64,000 nt of DNA from Antennarius striatus (Eukaryota; Chordata; Actinopteri; Lophiiformes; Antennariidae), in assembly GCF_040054535.1 (NCBI RefSeq), contig NC_090784.1:12521001-12585000 (forward strand). The letters are read 5' to 3'. Position 1 is the stretch's first letter, and each line of letters opens with the position of its first letter. Shown piece by piece: positions 1 to 22,173 of the stretch. Under the pieces are notes generated by a model. That model did not search any database. It was not told where the DNA came from and saw nothing but the letters and a program-made list of their open reading frames with translations. Made by a program: the position numbers and the translations under genes.

Positions 1-3000
1 GAAAAGTTACTTTAAATTGTACATTTCCATCTCTGTTTCCATTTGAGCTCAAACACGATGTCTTCTGCCAGTGCCACACACCAAAGGCGGTTTTAAGCTT
101 TAGTGACACTTTTGCACGGGATTTTAACTTATAATGATATATGACATAGTTAGAACCCTGATAGCTTTTATAAGACAGCCAAATCTTTCACATCAAAAAA
201 CCTAAATCCACTTTGGCTGGCCAACAGTAGGAAGAAATATCTTCAATTGACAGAAATCAACAAAATATATTTAGTACTTCTATTAATAAGTGGAATAATT
301 TAAAATTATTTTCTCAACAGTCATAATAAATGTTATTAGACAATAGTTACTCTAAATCTTTGTGGCAGATTTTAAAGAGCACACTATATAATAACCAGTG
401 CTGAACCCCGTTCTTAAACTATTGACCCTATATGTTGTTACTGCAGCTTCCTTGACACCCCACACGCCATGCAACACGTCAGCAGATTGTGATTGGGCTT
501 TGAACCTCCCTGACCTCCTGATTAGTTCTCTCATTTCCAGACACTCCACTTGGTAGCACAGCCTCATGACATTAACATGCAGATCTCAGTGGATAACAAT
601 GCCAGGCCACACAATCAACAAATTATTAACTCCTCCTGAATTTCTACAGCACAGGCCAGTTCCACATGTGGAAAAAAGTTCTCATGCATGCTGCAAAACA
701 GCAGACCACCACCATGCTGTGAAGTCGGTGATTGATTACAGGGTCATAGCCCCGGAGTTCTAACTTGCATCACCTACAATCTTTTGAGAAATCAGTGGAA
801 ATATGGCATGATCATTAAAAATATGCCAGATCTGTTGAAATAATTAGACCTGGACAAGCACCATAGTGGAATTAATGCTGCTGGCACCAATATAACATTA
901 CCATTCCAGTTAACAAATAGGAACCAAGAACAGGTGTTTGTCCATTCCTAACAACAGGCATCAACTTCGTTAAAGCAGAGATGCTGAAGCACTGGAAAAA
1001 ATATTGTCTGCCAGACTTAAATTATTTTGGAGAAGCTGCATTGCTGATTTAACCATAGCTTATATAACAATTTTCACCATTCATCTTTAAGCTTCTTGTG
1101 GTGTCCAAGTCATGAGTGTGAGCTGCAGCATCTTCCCTCCCTGTAGACTGACTGACTTTCTAAACAAACTTGACTTTCTAAACAAAGTGACAACAAGTTT
1201 CCTGCAAGATATTTTAATGTGTTTCAAAGTTAACTCCGGTCAACATAGTTATATTTTAAGACTACCTTTTCATGGATGTGCATGAAAAACAGAGCTATTA
1301 ATGGACCATTTTTCCACATTTCACCTCTTCCCCTATAGTAAGCTTTCTCAAAGTACTTGAGGCTATCTTTCCACATCATTTAGCATATAATTAGGGTGTT
1401 TGCGTGGCTGCTCCAACAGTCTCTAAGTCTTGAGTTTGGCTATATTAAAGCCAGGAGTGCCCTTTGACCTGGACAAATCCTCATATCCTTTTTTTTTCTG
1501 TGGATCGTTTATAACTTTTGGAACTTTTCTTGGAAAGCAAAACAGTATCCACATAAATACTGATGCATACACGATCCCACGATTTGTGGAATGTAAAAAT
1601 ACTCAGAGGGCTATCATTGCAGTATGGATCCTATATACTCTGTCATATAATTATAGTCTAATTGTACATTACAAAAAATATTTGTTTGTATTTGTGAATC
1701 CATTACTCTAAGTGTTTGTTTTGTTGTCAGTTTTGACCTTTAACGCTCAAGATTGTCATCTCTCAATATGACAAAATTCATCCAACTCAAATAACGGAAA
1801 ATGTAATCTAAAAACATTGCTGCTTGTGTTAAATCTTCTATGTAATATTGGAGAAGATAAACAGTGATATTAGTCATCCTTTGAAATCTGTAGCATAGCT
1901 CAGTGTCTTTTCCTTTCCTTTAAAATTACCAAATTGTGTCGTTCGTATACCTTCTCTAGTTATCTAAAAGATTATCTCTGTATCCTTTTTTAATTTCATG
2001 AAAATAAGATCATATCATGTTTTAATTGTTTCCACTGATGGGAAGAATAATGTGTTTTTTCCAGCTGTAGTTTGTCTCTATTGGCAGGTTCTGAACACAT
2101 TTTAATGAAATGATTCCGAGACATGAGAAAAGACCCAAGCAAAAATCCATTGGATTTTGCTATTGATCCAGATCATCTCCTGGATTGAGAATATTTTTGT
2201 TGAGAATAATTTGAGGAATAGGGGCCATTAAGATTCCTTCTAACTTAATGGATTCAATTTATATTGCTTTGACAAAAATTTCACAATGACATCTTTGTGA
2301 GATCTACCACACATCACAGTCTGGATTCAGGTAATATTCCTGATCTGGTGATTAGAATGTTTAAATTTATATAGTTCAAGAAAAGTTTCCTATCATGATA
2401 TGACAATCAATAAGACTATCAATTTGCAAATATGATCAAACCATATCTAAGCTTTGATTTTCATTGGATGTGTGATTTGTTGAATTTACTCTGACTCAAG
2501 TTATTTAGCTGTATACTGAAAAAAACATAACAAGTCAAATATAGTATTTCTAGAGTCATTATCAAACTCATAATAATACCAATGTTATTCAAGATCTAGA
2601 GGAAGAGTCTCATGGTCATTGAGTCATACCCAGGGCACTATTGTCTCCTGAATATGACTTGATGACAGCGAAAGCAGCAGTTCTTTTTGCTCTCTCTTAC
2701 AGCTTATCGTGTGCAACTTGAGAACATAAAATTTATTAAACCCAATGGGGAATTCTTCTCCCACACATGTAGGCTGGAGGGAAGTGCACTTCAAGTGAAA
2801 TGATGTAGTGACGCAGGCTTGGCAGTGCATAGGCGAACTGGCCCACATCTCCTGATACCAGTCCTTTGAACCAGTCACCCAATGGTTCCTAAGCCAGGTC
2901 CCAGTGGACTGAGCTATAGCTACCCTGAAGTTACAGTCAGTGATTCAGGCTGACATGAAAAATCTACATTTACACTGTGGGTATCTATGTAGTAGAGTCT

Positions 3001-5197
3001 GTCTCCAGGTGATGTAAGGTCTCCTCATGCCTGCCAGTTATCTTTCAGGATAATGATTAAACTAATAAAATCCCATTATTAACAACACAAGTTTAGTTTC
3101 CCAAGTCATCTACAGCACAAGAGTGTCCTTGAACCAATACCAGGTTAGGTAGGTAACTAGTTAGCATGCATACGTCAAATAATAATGATAGTTATTATTT
3201 TTGTTCTTCTTCTTGGCTGGCCAGTCACGGTGGCAATAGGTCAGTGTCAATCCAGCCAATATTTTGATGAGCAGTCTGTGGTAACTCTAATCCAAATCAG
3301 GTTCACTGGGCCTGAAATGACAAAAATAAGTTCAGACAAACTGCAAGAATCTTTTTGTTGAACTTTCTGTTATATAATGTGGTGAAATGTTGAGTTTTTG
3401 TGGGGTATTATAATTAGCCCTGGATGAAATACAGACATGATGTGGATGCTACGGAAAATCTGTGGAAAACAGCCTACTTTGCCAAGCACGTCACATCATG
3501 CTACCTACACGCTCAAGTTTCCTAAAGTTTGAAAGTTTGTAATTATCTTTTTACTGTAAACCACATTAAATGGCCCTTACTGTTAAAAACCTCCATTGAA
3601 ATTCAATTAATTGTCTTGAGATTCTTGAATGAAATATGCCGTTTCAGTGGAAATCAAGGTTGCATGACACTGGCCTATGCTTAATTCTTAATTTAGGTTG
3701 TGAAAACATTTAGATAATGATAATGGAGAATTATAGTCTCCAGCTGTCAGTTCAGTGGAATGGAAATAATCTATGCCCTCGTTTTCATTAAAGTTTGGAT
3801 GCTTACAAAGCTTGACTTAAAACAGAATGCATCAATCATATGCAAACAAACTAAATACATGGGCTTTGATGTCATGTGGTTATGACCTTTATGCAAACAT
3901 GTCTCACAAAAAAGAGAACCTCACTCCATCTTTACTTGTGAATGAACATTTCATAAATACCATACATACTATAACATATTACCTATTGACCTACTTCAAT
4001 AATTTGAAGAGTTGTTTTTTGAACATTCCTTAAATGAAAAAAGTATGGTGTTACTCCAATATGATTGAAAAAAGTTACTGACATAAAGTTGAGAATGAAG
4101 TTGAAGTAAATGTTTTTATATTTATGTTTGTTATGTTTATGTTTTTATATATATGTATCATAAAGGATGAACACATTGTTGCAGTTTTTTTAGTGCAATA
4201 TTCAAACCGGTTAAGTCCCAACTGCAGTTGTTCTCATTGCTGTACTTGAATGGCTTTTATTCATTTTATTTGGGGATGATTACAATTTTTTTTGTCCCTC
4301 TTTTTTAGTAGTAATGACTTTAATTTTCAAGCAAAACTGTCTTTGGAAAGCAAGAATTACAGAGTAGCTTATATTTATGTTGTTGCTTATACTAATTTTA
4401 AAAACATTTAACTGAAAGTTCATCCCTGAAATATAATCTTTATAAAGAATGGTAATTAACAATCTGGAAAGCAGAGTGATAGATTGTTTTTCATTTTCTG
4501 AACTACAGCTACTTTTTCTGCAGCTTTACCACTGAATGACTAATACAGGTTTATATTATTTAATTCTCTTGTGTTTTTTTTTTAACATAAAAATAATTAT
4601 TCATTGTGAGTGTTCATGACTGAAAGTAAAATGTCTTCATGATTAGACAAAGCAAAAGAAAACTGAATTGCTATTACAGGTATTTAAAACAAAAAAAGTG
4701 GCAAATGCTCATACTATGGAGGCTATTGAATAAGTTACTGATGGTATTATGAAGATTAAAACCCATTCTTCCACCACTGAACCTACCCACGGTTAATTCT
4801 TGTCACGTCTAGCAGCACAGTTCTTCCTGGGTGGAGCCTTGTGACGGATCCGTCTAGTATTGAAAGGGATTTTGGTCTCCTGAGGCCCAAAGACTCAGAT
4901 CATTTGTTGATATTAAGGACTTTTGTCTTGTTTTTATTTTTGACAATTCAGGATGCCACAAACAAAGTAAAGTAAAGTAGTGTAAAGTAAAGAAGTAAAA
5001 AAATAAAAGAATATTGTTGTCTTTTGGTCTTCTGTGCTCTCCTGTTATGCAGCAGATGATGGAGGAAAATGTTCAGTTCAGGAGCTGTTTCAAAATCTGT
5101 TGATTATGAAGAACGTTCATTAAAATAAAACAAATATCATGTTTGAGATACCCTTCCCTTTAATACCTTATGTAATTTGACTTTCTTTCCTTCGCAG
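1..5197. other. No recognisable gene; AT-rich non-coding DNA 5' of the first visible kcnn4 exon
   Basis: I see no exon-like reading frame here with splice signals or family similarity. The missing N-terminal exon of kcnn4 (about 50-60 residues in the family) should lie in this stretch or left of the window, and I could not find it. The only recognisable element is a SINE near 2.7-2.9 kb. Short ORFs here read as chance frames. Confidence 0.6.
2725..2930 (-). repeat. tRNA-headed SINE copy
   Basis: Read on the minus strand, a tRNA-like head begins near 2930. It has an A-box-like stretch (tagctcagtccactgg) and a B-box-like ggttcaaag near 2864-2872. The body then resembles the SINE copies near 23.1 and 50.9 kb. 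The 3' end is uncertain. Confidence 0.55.
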
Positions 5198-15339
<10,142 letters not shown>

Positions 15340-15759
15340 CATGGCTGCACACATGATAAAATGTACCATCAGTGTTACTCAACTATAGTGTCTATGAACG
15401 AGAGACGTTGATCCTCTCCATTCTGAACTGCTCCAGACTCCTCACACGCTGAACGACTGGGAGGACTGGCATACCTAACTACGTTCTCATCTCCTGGTGC
15501 AATGCCGAATGCAATACGCTGACTCAGAGCTGTAAAATCATAGATACAAGATTTACTTTCACTGTCAGGGAATCAGTGACTTCTGGGAAAACTGTCTATT
15601 TTTCAGCAGTTATATTTGTGATGTTGCACAAGGAACATTTCTGTTGAACAGGCTGTGTAGAGCCTTTTAACCCATGATGTCACCAGTCTTGTGGTAGCTG
15701 ATGTAACTTTGATCTGTAAGGTTTTATTGATGGTTTCTATTACTGCGTTATTCACATGG

Positions 15760-16108
15760 AGTAAGATATGAATTTGAACATTTTTTTTATTTCTTACATT
15801 GTTTTAGAGTTAGACTAATAGGTTTGTTTGTTTTGTAACTAATTTAAATTACAAAGTTGATTGTTTGAAAGCTGGCTTCTTCGAAAGAATTGAACATTTA
15901 ACAACTCGTCATCGTGCTGCTTTTCTGTAACCTGAGTTAATTATGATTTTCAACATTTTTGTTATCTCTTACAATGTTTTGGTTAGCCTAATGAGTTTTA
16001 TGTTTTGTAACTAATTCAAATTACAAAGTTGATTGTTTGAAAGCTGGCTTGTTCGAAAGAATTCAATATCTAACAACTTCTCATCGTGCTGCTTCTCTGT
16101 AACCTAAA
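15760..16108. repeat. Tandem duplication, period about 172 bp, in kcnn4 3' flank/UTR
   Basis: Two adjacent diverged copies, about 15760-15931 and 15932-16108. Matching blocks include gtaactaat(t/c)(t/c)aaattac at 15835 and 16007, and ttgtttgaaagctggctt in both. It lies after the kcnn4 stop and before the AATAAA at 16374, so it is probably transcribed in the 3' UTR. Confidence 0.8.
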
Positions 16109-16352
16109 TGCTGTTAAGATGCTCAACCAAGAGATGGTGAACCTTGATTCAAGTATTGTAAAAAGTTTTACTGTTAAAATTTGTGTCAAATGAAATAGAG
16201 ATTACTATTGATATTGATTGCAACCATCAGTTGGAACTTCCTCAAATAATTTCAGTCCTGTTCAGCTCAGCTTTTAGCAACCCCACAGCTTCATCTAGTG
16301 ATACCCATTAAGCAAACGACATTAAAGATCACAAACATTAATTTTTTTAACT

Positions 16353-16379
16353 TTTATTTATGCAAACAACAATAATAAA
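16353..16379. terminator. Facing poly(A) signals of kcnn4 (+) and the zinc-finger gene (-)
   Basis: AATAAA on the plus strand at 16374-16379 could end kcnn4. The reverse complement, tttatt at 16353-16358, reads AATAAA on the minus strand and could end the zinc-finger transcript, about 490 bp past its stop. If both are used, the two 3' ends overlap tail to tail. Motif match only. Confidence 0.45.
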
Positions 16380-16843
16380 AAGTCATACGCAAATTACAAC
16401 CTTAATCCTGAAACATCAACAATGTCTGAGGACAATATAATTTATCTGTAATAAAACAATTGCAAATAACAGGAAACGATCTTCAAACTTATAGACCTCA
16501 CAATTAAGGGTGCACTTTGTGGAAAAAAGGGAAAACTGGACTCTTTCTTTCTCTGGAGGATAAACTGGATTCTTGATGCTTTTCAGTGAATTCTATACTG
16601 AAAAAAGTTCTGAGTTTGTCTGTAGTCTGGCATGTTTTCAAAGGAAGTCCTCGGTGTTCCTTACATGTCATTTGAACATGGTGAAAACATGTTTAGCGAC
16701 AATCTGTACTTACATTAAAACTATTAAAAGTGAGTATGACGAGAATTTTGCTTTATGTCACTTGCTGAGAGAAAGACAAATATTTGATACTTGTGAACAA
16801 TGCCTTGTGATTCAACACTACGTATGGTGTACATGGAAATATT

Positions 16844-18385
16844 TTATATTGATTTCTGCGCTTTCAAGGACTTCTTCAGCTTCTGCAATTTTGCCCGGTT
16901 TCTAAGTTGGTGCCATATGTAAGCTGAAGGCCTGAAAAAAAGTTGTCCGCATTCGCATATAAAAGGCATTTTGCATTTTCTCTTTACTTTGCCTTTATGT
17001 TTATTCCCAGCACAGGACTTTTTGCGTGACTTGCCCCTCATGTGTTCAGCTAAGAGCTTTGCCCCTGTGAAAGTCTCTCCACAGCTGACACAGATGTAGG
17101 TAATGGTCTCTGCATGCTGAACACAATGTCGCAGGAGGTGCAGTCGGTGCTTGAAAGCTCGGCCACAGTGGCAACGGTGTAAGCGCGGGCCTCTGTGGAG
17201 GTATCGGTGTCTGATTATGAAGGAAGGCTGTCGTAAGACAGCACCGCACTGCCGACAAGGATAAGGTGCCTTCGAACGCCATCCTGTGCTCATACGTTTC
17301 ACCAAAGCCAGATTGTGACTGGCATTCTCAAACATGGCCATAATGGTGGGAACTGGTGGGGAGACGGGGGCAGAGACCTCAGCTGCAGGGGGTGAACCAT
17401 CAGTTGGAGGCTGGTTGGCTGGTTCAGCTGTGGTGCAATCTTTCCCCGATGGGACAGCGGCGGCAGCAGACACCAAATACATCGGGACAGGTTTGCTTGG
17501 GCTGGGGGAGCTGGCTGGTTGAGAGGAAGGGCTGGGTTTCACAGCAGAGGACAATGGCCCACTGGTGCTGTTGAGACCAACATGAAGCTTTCCGTTAACA
17601 ACCTGGTTGCCTACATGCGGAGGATTGGTTGCCGGCTGGACTGCAGAGCCAAGGACAGCAGGGGAACCCTTTTTATCGGTCAATACTGACGGGTTGGTGA
17701 TGATGCACACTTTGGTGCTGACCACTGAGGTGTGAGCTTTGGTGAAATGGTTTAACAAAGTCTTTTCCGAGGTGAAAAACGACTTGCATACGTTACATGC
17801 TTGTGGCCTTGAGTTGGAACAAAAGAGTACCATAGGTGACTTGTTTCCTTTGGGACACTGGTGGTGTTTGTAGGAATTCTCATTTGAGAAAATTTGGCCA
17901 CAGACATCACAAGTATACAAAGGCATGTAGTGTTCATTGAGAGACTTCTCCGTCAGAAAAAGCTCCTTGCACAGTGTACACTGATATTTCACTTTTACAC
18001 CATTGCAGTGGAGCAAATGGAGCTTCATAGACCGAAATGGTCCTTTCCCACACACTGCACACATTAAAGTCCCAGCTTTACGACGAACTGGTTTCTTTCT
18101 CCTAGGGCGCAGACAATAAGATGCATCACTGGAACAATCAGTTGAACTTGAGATTGAGCCACCATCCGAATCTGGATCATCAGGACTCAAATCTCCAGTT
18201 TTATTTTTGTCATCAGATTCAGAGCTTGTTGAATCGTCTCCCTTCTCACTGTCCATGTCAGTGTTATCATCTTCACCCACTACATACTCCACACTGGTTT
18301 CAGACATCTCAGGCTTTAATTCAGTCCCTTGAGGTCTTGGCTTTGATTGTGCACTTTTATCTGAAGTCTTCGCATGAGGAAACAT
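16844..18385 (-). CDS. C2H2 zinc-finger protein, single exon, 513 residues
   Basis: Probable nuclear DNA- or RNA-binding regulator; I do not recognise an orthologue. Residues 25-95 are acidic and Ser/Asp-rich, followed by a basic patch (RPRRKKPVRRK, 93-103). Finger-like units: C109-x2-C112 (C2HC-like, ending HLLHC), C136-x2-C139, C159-x2-C162, C197-x2-C200 with H213/H218, then a Pro/Ser/Ala linker (about 240-345), C377-x2-C380, C405-x-C407, C432-x2-C435 and C477-x-C479. Two fingers have only one residue between their cysteines. There are no canonical TGEKP linkers, so this is not a KRAB-type tandem array. The start is the first ATG after an in-frame TAG at 18446-18448; the frame is open from 18445 to 18385, so a spliced 5' exon could extend it. 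It is tail-to-tail with kcnn4. Confidence 0.8.
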   Translation of the reverse strand: MFPHAKTSDKSAQSKPRPQGTELKPEMSETSVEYVVGEDDNTDMDSEKGDDSTSSESDDKNKTGDLSPDDPDSDGGSISSSTDCSSDASYCLRPRRKKPVRRKAGTLMCAVCGKGPFRSMKLHLLHCNGVKVKYQCTLCKELFLTEKSLNEHYMPLYTCDVCGQIFSNENSYKHHQCPKGNKSPMVLFCSNSRPQACNVCKSFFTSEKTLLNHFTKAHTSVVSTKVCIITNPSVLTDKKGSPAVLGSAVQPATNPPHVGNQVVNGKLHVGLNSTSGPLSSAVKPSPSSQPASSPSPSKPVPMYLVSAAAAVPSGKDCTTAEPANQPPTDGSPPAAEVSAPVSPPVPTIMAMFENASHNLALVKRMSTGWRSKAPYPCRQCGAVLRQPSFIIRHRYLHRGPRLHRCHCGRAFKHRLHLLRHCVQHAETITYICVSCGETFTGAKLLAEHMRGKSRKKSCAGNKHKGKVKRKCKMPFICECGQLFFRPSAYIWHQLRNRAKLQKLKKSLKAQKSI

Positions 18386-18445
18386 TTTACTGTTCTGACT
18401 ATGGTATTTGACAGTAGCAATTAAAGTAGATGCCTCGAACTGATG

Positions 18446-18783
18446 CTAATGTGTCTTTGCATACTTTTTCATTTCCCACATGCTTCTGAAAGAGTGATGG
18501 CAATTTTTGCAGAAAGGTGGCGACTGTGTATAATCCAAGTGCATGAAAAGAGATGTCAACAATCGGAAGATAACTTTGCAGGTATGGCAACTGGCTTTGA
18601 TCCTGTGGTTTCTGTAGTGCAATATCAAACTTTTGGATTTGCCAATTTTTTTGCCACATTCCCAGTATTTCCTCTCTGTGGATACATGCCAATCATCATC
18701 ACTGCCGGAGTCTTCAGACATATGGATCTGGCCAAGAAAATCTTTGGCTGGCCTGCAGTGAAGCACATGGGGCAGAAAAACTT
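18446..18783 (-). pseudogene. Eroded zinc-finger segment upstream of, and in frame with, the 513-residue ORF
   Basis: This open frame ends in TAG at 18446-18448 and shares its phase with the downstream zinc-finger ORF. It contains SEDSGSDDDWHVSTER, then three damaged fingers. YWECGKK has Tyr where the first Cys is expected, though LILHYRNH is kept. CHTCKVIF...LFMH has a poor second His. FCKNCHHSF...KKYAKTH has Tyr at the first His. Just upstream, in another frame, FKFFCPMCFTAGQ looks like a further finger start, implying a frameshift near 18765. I read this as a decayed N-terminal finger cluster. It could instead be a 5' UTR or an exon spliced around the stop. Confidence 0.55.
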
Positions 18784-19904
18784 AAAACAGGTGCTTCCGT
18801 AATACAGATTTCATACAAGCATTGCAGTTTAAAAAAAAAAAAAAGTCTTAAAATGAATATTCAAAAAACCTTATCTGTGTATTTGATAGTTCAAGAATAA
18901 AAAGATTAATAGTAGCACAATTTTTTTCAGCAATATATGCCAGACATTCTCTGACATATTCATCTAATGACTTCTTTTTTTTTTGGTTACCTCCAGCATC
19001 ACCAGGATGTTGACATAACCATCCTCTCTGAAGATTGATTTTATAACTTCGGTGATCTGACTCTTCGTGTGGCAGGTCTGGTTTTTGGGTTTCAAATACT
19101 TTGGCTATGGTTTACAGCTCAATACCTACAAAAAATATCATTTCATAGCAGTCATCCATTTGAGTTTATAAACTAAAAATAAATTGGTAAATACTATATA
19201 CACACACGTTTAAATACACATATACATACTCATATACACACACACACACACAGTCATAGTGACAGTGATATTTTAGCATTATAAGCAGATGAGCGCAGCC
19301 TTCCGGCAGCCACACGGCGCTGCATTTCAGTACGCGCAGTCTTCCAATAGATTTATGGTCTATTCAGGTTCGCCTTGTCTCCATAACATCATTCCTGCAT
19401 CACTACAGTCGTTACACTTCGTTAGTCGACACCATCATTTCCTCTACTATCCCAGGTTTGGTTCACAGTGCAGCTAACACGACACACGAAGGTTGGGTCG
19501 AAGATACGAAGGAACACGTTGTGTTACATTTTCATTCACAATGGAATATACTTACTTCTGTTCATCGGTAGTTAGTGGACCAGAAAACTTACGTAATTGC
19601 CAACAGGACAGACCACACAGACATGATCTAACGCCTCTAAAATAAACGCTAATTGCATGTTAAAAATCACGCAACGTTACCGTGCATCACTTGCAATCGG
19701 TAGCATTAATATAACAGATTTCGGAAAACGTAACAGCCTCTAAAAATAATATCGTCTCCAGATTTGTGGAGAAAGACGCTCCTATGTGATCAAGGCAATG
19801 ATACAGATGCGTTTCGGTACATTTCAAAGCGAAAATCCGTTAAAATTCACATCTGTAGACAGCAACGTCTTATTGATGGCGTCTCCGCACCCAGCTCCGC
19901 CCAT

Positions 19905-19965
19905 GGATATTCTTTTTCCGCTTCCGAACCGGAAAACAAAGACCTGTATCTCCCAGAATGCATTT
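19905..19965 (-). promoter_or_regulatory. Housekeeping-type promoter motifs (ETS, GC box, ZNF143-like), probably for the zinc-finger gene
   Basis: Within 60 bp there are a GC-box-like ctccgccc, ETS cores (cttccg at 19921-19926, ccggaaa at 19929-19935) and tcccagaatgca at 19951-19962, which matches the core of the ZNF143/STAF element. The site is about 1.5 kb upstream of the zinc-finger ATG on the minus strand. Direction of firing is inferred. Confidence 0.4.
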
Positions 19966-20296
19966 CTGTATACCGCGCAATCTCAACGCTTATTTTTCTT
20001 TTTTGGAAAAAAAAAATAAATATTTTTTTTAAACTCTTTTTTATATTTTCTACGAGGACATCAAACAAGACACAAAAGAAAGAGAAAAAACAGGGGCCAC
20101 AAAGAAAATAATACGCCGTGCTGGGCACAGCGCTTCTTGTAATCCGTGTATACACCTGTAAATAATTGGTATTTAGCGTAACGATTGTATATACTTGTTT
20201 TTGTATTTATTCTTACTCTTTCTACTTTTACATTTTGCACTGCGAGGAGTTACCCGAATCTCAATATGCCATGTGTAGTGACAATCAAGGGTTTCT

Positions 20297-20368
20297 GTTC
20301 TATTCTATTCTATTCTATTCTATTCTATTCTATTCTATTCTATTCTATTCTATTCTATTCTATTCTAT
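20297..20368. repeat. (TTCTA)n pentanucleotide repeat
   Basis: About 14 near-perfect TTCTA units in intergenic DNA between the zinc-finger gene and smg9. Confidence 0.95.
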
Positions 20369-20489
20369 AAATACTGTAATCAACATATAGTTTAGATCTC
20401 CAAATCATAACACACTACGTGGAGTTTCTGGTTTGTAGTAATCTGAAAATAAGGCAAGGGTATAGGAATACAGCAGCAACAATTCATAA

Positions 20490-20707
20490 CCTTCTTTTTC
20501 TTTTGGCTTTTCCCTTCAGGGGTCGCCACAGCGAATCAGTTGCCTCCATCTAACCCTGTCTTCTGCATCCTCTTCTCTCACACCAACTACCTTCATGTCC
20601 TCTTTCACTACATCCATAAACCTCCTCTTTGGTCTTCCTCTAGGCCTCCTGCCTGGCAGTTCAAAACTCAGCATCTTTCTATGCAATTTCCTCCGGGATT
20701 AATAAAG

Positions 20708-20741
<34 letters not shown>

Positions 20742-20742
20742 C
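20490..20742 (-). mobile_element. 5'-truncated RTE LINE 3' end, joined to a LINE-type tail with (TATC)n
   Basis: 20490-20680 closely matches the 3' end of the full RTE element at 23527 onward (shared cttttcccttcaggggtcgc and ggcctcctgcctggcagttc), so it is a severely truncated copy on the minus strand. It then abuts a plus-strand gggattaataaagtatctatc tail with a (TATC)n run at 20709-20742, typical of the 3' end of another fish LINE. The junction looks like one element inserted next to another. Confidence 0.75.
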
Positions 20743-22173
20743 CAATATATTCAGTATCTAAAGTTTTTAAAACCTCTTTGTTCAGTGAACCACTGATTAA
20801 TTTTATATATGCCAATGTATCATTACAAAAATGTCTGCATGCAAGTCTTTGCTATCTTCACATTTATGAATTTAAACTTTGTCAGAACAAACAAGAACCA
20901 ATGCAGTCACAGACTGCAACATGCCGCAACACACCTGAATTCAAAATTTTACCCCAACTAGTTGCATGGGTCAAAGATCAAAGCTAGTGCGCTGACCTTA
21001 TGGCATTGATCAAAGCACTAGCTTTGTTCTATGATCTTACTCACACTGGCCCTCTCCCTCGTGTTTCTATCTTATCCAGTTCCTAAGTGTACAAAAGTTG
21101 AAATTTGCCTTTGACCTAGTTTTCTCAAAGTCAAGGTCACTTACATCCCCTTTGTCGCCCGAGCAATGTGCTTTTTGTTTCATCTTTCTATCTGCAACGA
21201 TTGCGAAGTTATTCAGTGGACTAACAAACAAACAAACAAACAAACAAATAAATGAACACTGACAATCGTAATACATCACTGCTTTGAAGCGGGATGTAAT
21301 TACAATACATCACCGCTTTGAAGTAGGAATGGCATAAAAGATTAATAATAAAAAATCTGACTTTTTTATCTTTTAAAAAAGCAAAATACAGCATTTTCCT
21401 ATTTCAGTAAGAAGTTCCCATAGAATCCAAGAATGACGAAGCTGCTGAAGTCCCCTCCAAAATAATGTAGAACGTGTGCAGATCTAGGAGAGAAATTGCA
21501 AAGTTATGGAATCAAAACAAGTGTTTCTTTAAGCGGAAGGAAAGACTGATGTTTTAGGCAGAGAATATTCATAATTGTTGTTTGCATATAATAAATTTGT
21601 ATTACACAAATATCATTGTTAGTTTCTTTGTTTTGTTATTGGTTTGTTTTTAACTTTTGAGAAATGAAATGATTGAGAATCACCTCACATTTGCGAACAT
21701 GACATGACCTTGAGTCCCCCTTACGAAATATCGAGATTGCAAGTCTTTAAGTCTTGGCCAGGACATTTGTTGGTCTTAATGTTTTGAGTTTGACAAAAAT
21801 GACTGAGTGACTTTCCTGCACAATATATTACTGGTGCAGGTATTGTGATCTAGTTTCTAGTCTCATAGTCTTGTGTGTTTCTGTTAAAATGGAGAACACA
21901 GCTGATCAAGAATGGGTTTTATGAAGCAAGCTGTAAATAGACATTGGTTAGGTGGAAGGTCGGAACTTTGTTCACTAGCGGAACTGGCCATAACATTATG
22001 TTTCTGATCGAGTTCTTTTACCCAATGAACAAGGTGTATTTGATTATATGTACGGCGTAATCTGAGCGGGTGGAGTTACGCCCAGCATGTGAACATCTAT
22101 ACACCTCTCCAATGTTCTGTGTTAACGCTTCACTCCGAATTTAATTAACAAGCGCGCTGAGGAAAGCGCAAAC

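Noticed and set aside
18399-18802. Overlapping ORFs in other frames over the eroded zinc-finger segment
   Set aside because: They lack C2H2 patterns and codon bias; the frame continuous with the main ORF carries the finger motifs.
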